Assembly (NCBI RefSeq): GCF_041224545.1
Contig: NZ_JBGFGP010000150.1
Span: 1 to 64,000 of the forward strand
Length of the DNA: 64,000 nucleotides
Direction: 5' to 3'
Source of the DNA: Sedimentitalea sp041224545
GTDB taxonomy: Bacteria > Pseudomonadota > Alphaproteobacteria > Rhodobacterales > Rhodobacteraceae
The notes below the pieces were generated by a model. That model ran no database searches. It was not told the DNA's origin and was given only the letters and a program-made list of their open reading frames with translations. A program made the position numbers and the translations under genes. The stretch's first letter is position 1, and every line of letters starts with the position of its first letter. Below, one piece after another: positions 62,544 to 64,000 of the stretch.

Positions 62544-63155
62544 TCAGTCATCCGGTCGCACCATTTCGAAAATGTCGGTGATATGGCTGTAGTCGCGGTA
62601 TCCCAGCCGTGTCAGCGGGTTGAACGCCGTGACATCGAAGCGGCCGTCGCGGATGCAATCGTCGCGCATGTGGACGCCGACAACCTCACCCAGAACAAGC
62701 CGGTTCGCCTTGCCTGGCAGGTCGATGATGCGGGTCAGGCGGCATTCCAGCGATGCGGGCGCGCCCTGAACGCGGGCGCAGGCGATGGTTTCGCATTCCA
62801 CGGGGGAGAGGCCGGCAGCGTCGAATTCATCCACCTCTTTCGCGGTGCCGCCGGATGTGACGTTCATGGCGTCGCGCATGGTGTATTCGACGATGTTGAC
62901 ACAGAACACGCCGGTTGCCGCGATATTGGCCACGCTGTCCTTGGTGCCGTCCTGATCCGGCTTGCTCCCTGTGGATGCGAACATCACCTGCGGCGGGACA
63001 TAGGCCACCGCGTTGAAAAACGAATACGGCGCGAGATTGTTGGTTCCGTCCGGCGCGCGGCTGGAAATCCAGCCGATCGGGCGTGGCGTCACGATGGCAT
63101 TGAACGGATTGTGAGGCAGGCCGTGACCGTCTTCTGGGCGATAGAACATGAGCAA
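62544..63155 (-). CDS. flavin reductase-family FMN-binding protein
   Basis: 203 aa. NAIVTPRPIGWISSRAPDGTNNLAPYS is the FMN-binding loop of the flavin reductase-like split barrel, and VPPQVMFAS and LPGKANRLVLGEVVGVH are further family blocks. Such proteins reduce or bind FMN; some act as partners of oxygenases. The substrate is unknown. It is divergent from the GNAT gene. Confidence 0.9.
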   Translation of the reverse strand: MLMFYRPEDGHGLPHNPFNAIVTPRPIGWISSRAPDGTNNLAPYSFFNAVAYVPPQVMFASTGSKPDQDGTKDSVANIAATGVFCVNIVEYTMRDAMNVTSGGTAKEVDEFDAAGLSPVECETIACARVQGAPASLECRLTRIIDLPGKANRLVLGEVVGVHMRDDCIRDGRFDVTAFNPLTRLGYRDYSHITDIFEMVRPDD

Positions 63156-63229
63156 ACTCCGAGTGTTTGCCCAAGACCTAGCGGCGTGTTAGGGCGATTG
63201 CCACCACATACCGCCGTTGGGATGATCGC

Positions 63230-63721
63230 GTGATTGAGCTGAGACCTGAAACCGGGCAGGATTGGTGGGAAGTCGAGGCGCTGTACGATCTCTGCTTTGC
63301 ACCCGGGCGCGAGGCACTGTCCTCCTACCGACTGCGCGATAACATTCCCCCTGTCGCTGGCCTGTCGCTGGTTGCCCGCGACGAGGAAAGAAATGTCGCC
63401 GGCGCGATCCGCTATTGGCCGGTGCGGGTCGGCGGCGCTGCGGCTCTGCTGCTGGGTCCGGTGGCAGTGCACCCGACCCATCAGGGCGAGGGGCTGGGTG
63501 GTGTCCTGATCCGCGATTCGCTGGCCGCCGCATCGGCCGATGGCTGGCATCGTGTGCTTCTGGTAGGAGACTACCCCTATTACTCTCGCTTTGGTTTCGA
63601 ACCGCTGACCGGTGTCGTCATGCCACCCCCGACCAACCCGGACCGGGTCCTGGGGCAGGCACTCCGGGACGGTGCGTGGGATGGAATCCGGGGTGACGTC
63701 ACGCGCTGGACAGAGGGCTGA
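63230..63721 (+). CDS. GNAT-family N-acetyltransferase
   Basis: 163 aa from a GTG. The acetyl-CoA loop is in LLGPVAVHPTHQGEGLGGVLIRDSL (V..x..xQ/RGxGxGxxL form), and GWHRVLLVGDYPYYSRFGF is typical of the YhbS-like group. Acceptor unknown. It is 57 bp upstream of the EcsC gene. Confidence 0.92.
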   Translation: MIELRPETGQDWWEVEALYDLCFAPGREALSSYRLRDNIPPVAGLSLVARDEERNVAGAIRYWPVRVGGAAALLLGPVAVHPTHQGEGLGGVLIRDSLAAASADGWHRVLLVGDYPYYSRFGFEPLTGVVMPPPTNPDRVLGQALRDGAWDGIRGDVTRWTEG

Positions 63722-63778
63722 CATTGAAATCCGCCGGGGAAATGCCGATCTTGTGAACACGCCCGCAGAGGAGTGAAG

Positions 63779-64000
63779 ATGGCAGATATCGAAATCGTCG
63801 AGCCCGTGGACGTTGAGGCCGAACTGGACCGGCTGGCCGAGACATACCGCGCCGCCAACGGGATTGGCGTGCGGATTCTCAATCTGTTGGGCGGCAAGGC
63901 CGAGTCGCTGCTGGATCGCCTGCCCTCTGCGGTGCGCAATAACCTCGGCGCAGCGACGCAGCGCGCGTTGACGCTGGCGATGCAGGCGGCGCAGACGTCT
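63779..64000 (+). CDS. EcsC-family protein, N-terminal part
   Basis: The gene starts at ATG with GAGGAG upstream and runs off the window after 74 codons. LAETYRAANGIGVRILNLLGGKAESLLDRLPSAVRNNL fits the N-terminus of EcsC-like proteins. EcsC members are of unknown biochemical role. Nothing can be said of the rest. Confidence 0.8.
   Translation, partial: MADIEIVEPVDVEAELDRLAETYRAANGIGVRILNLLGGKAESLLDRLPSAVRNNLGAATQRALTLAMQAAQTS

Noticed and set aside
1..64000. CRISPR arrays, tRNA or rRNA genes, prophage
   Set aside because: No regularly spaced repeats, cloverleaf or rRNA sequence, or phage structural genes were recognised.

Overview
The window looks like a chromosomal piece of a marine Rhodobacterales (Roseobacter-group) alphaproteobacterium. 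The reasons are high GC, a dnaX-ybaB-recR cluster, an Irr regulator next to fabA-fabB-fabI, a membrane-bound ferritin (MbfA) gene with an Irr-type iron control element, a malyl-CoA lyase of the ethylmalonyl-CoA pathway, and many four-base ATGA gene overlaps. I saw no rRNA, tRNA, CRISPR array or prophage.

Left end (1-7.8 kb): a graveyard of IS3 and IS481 transposase fragments borders a compact candidate RiPP locus of the TOMM (thiazole/oxazole-modified microcin) type. It has a 137-aa precursor with a nitrile-hydratase-like leader and a Ser-Cys-Cys tail, a leader-binding/YcaO cyclodehydratase fusion, a SAM/nucleotidyl cyclase/AAA/TPR signalling protein and an amidohydrolase. This is the most interesting system here. 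Housekeeping follows (7.8-19.9 kb): dnaX-ybaB-recR, a zinc metallopeptidase, a 2OG-Fe(II) oxygenase-like protein, a NaChBac-type sodium channel, folC, accD, and an fghA-yaiI-HAD-OCD operon.

Iron and heme dominate two regions. At 19.9-26 kb are MbfA with its ICE box, a TetR regulator with a palindromic operator, and a TonB heme receptor flanked by two secreted proteins that join a HasA-like hemophore domain to RTX repeats. At 45.6-56.4 kb a long minus-strand array (small ORF, hemP, Cys-rich unknown, imelysin, bfd, bfr, then a diheme oxidoreductase, a second imelysin and a DUF1513 protein) runs away from a divergent hmuSTUV heme import operon. The Irr gene lies at 39.9 kb.

In between are a degenerate ABC exporter with a cyclic-nucleotide-binding tail and no ordinary start codon at its expected N-terminus (26.7-29.7 kb), an ArsR regulator with the cysteine spacing of persulfide sensors, a catabolic cluster (enolase-superfamily enzyme, Zn alcohol dehydrogenase, enol-lactonase, Ser/Thr dehydratase, hydrolase, haloacid dehalogenase), a frameshifted membrane protein, the fab genes, malyl-CoA lyase, and a D-glutamate-type dgcN-dgcA-aminotransferase operon. 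The right end carries clpP-clpX, a RidA protein, an acyl-CoA ligase, a SulP anion transporter, a flavin reductase, a GNAT acetyltransferase and the start of an EcsC-family gene.
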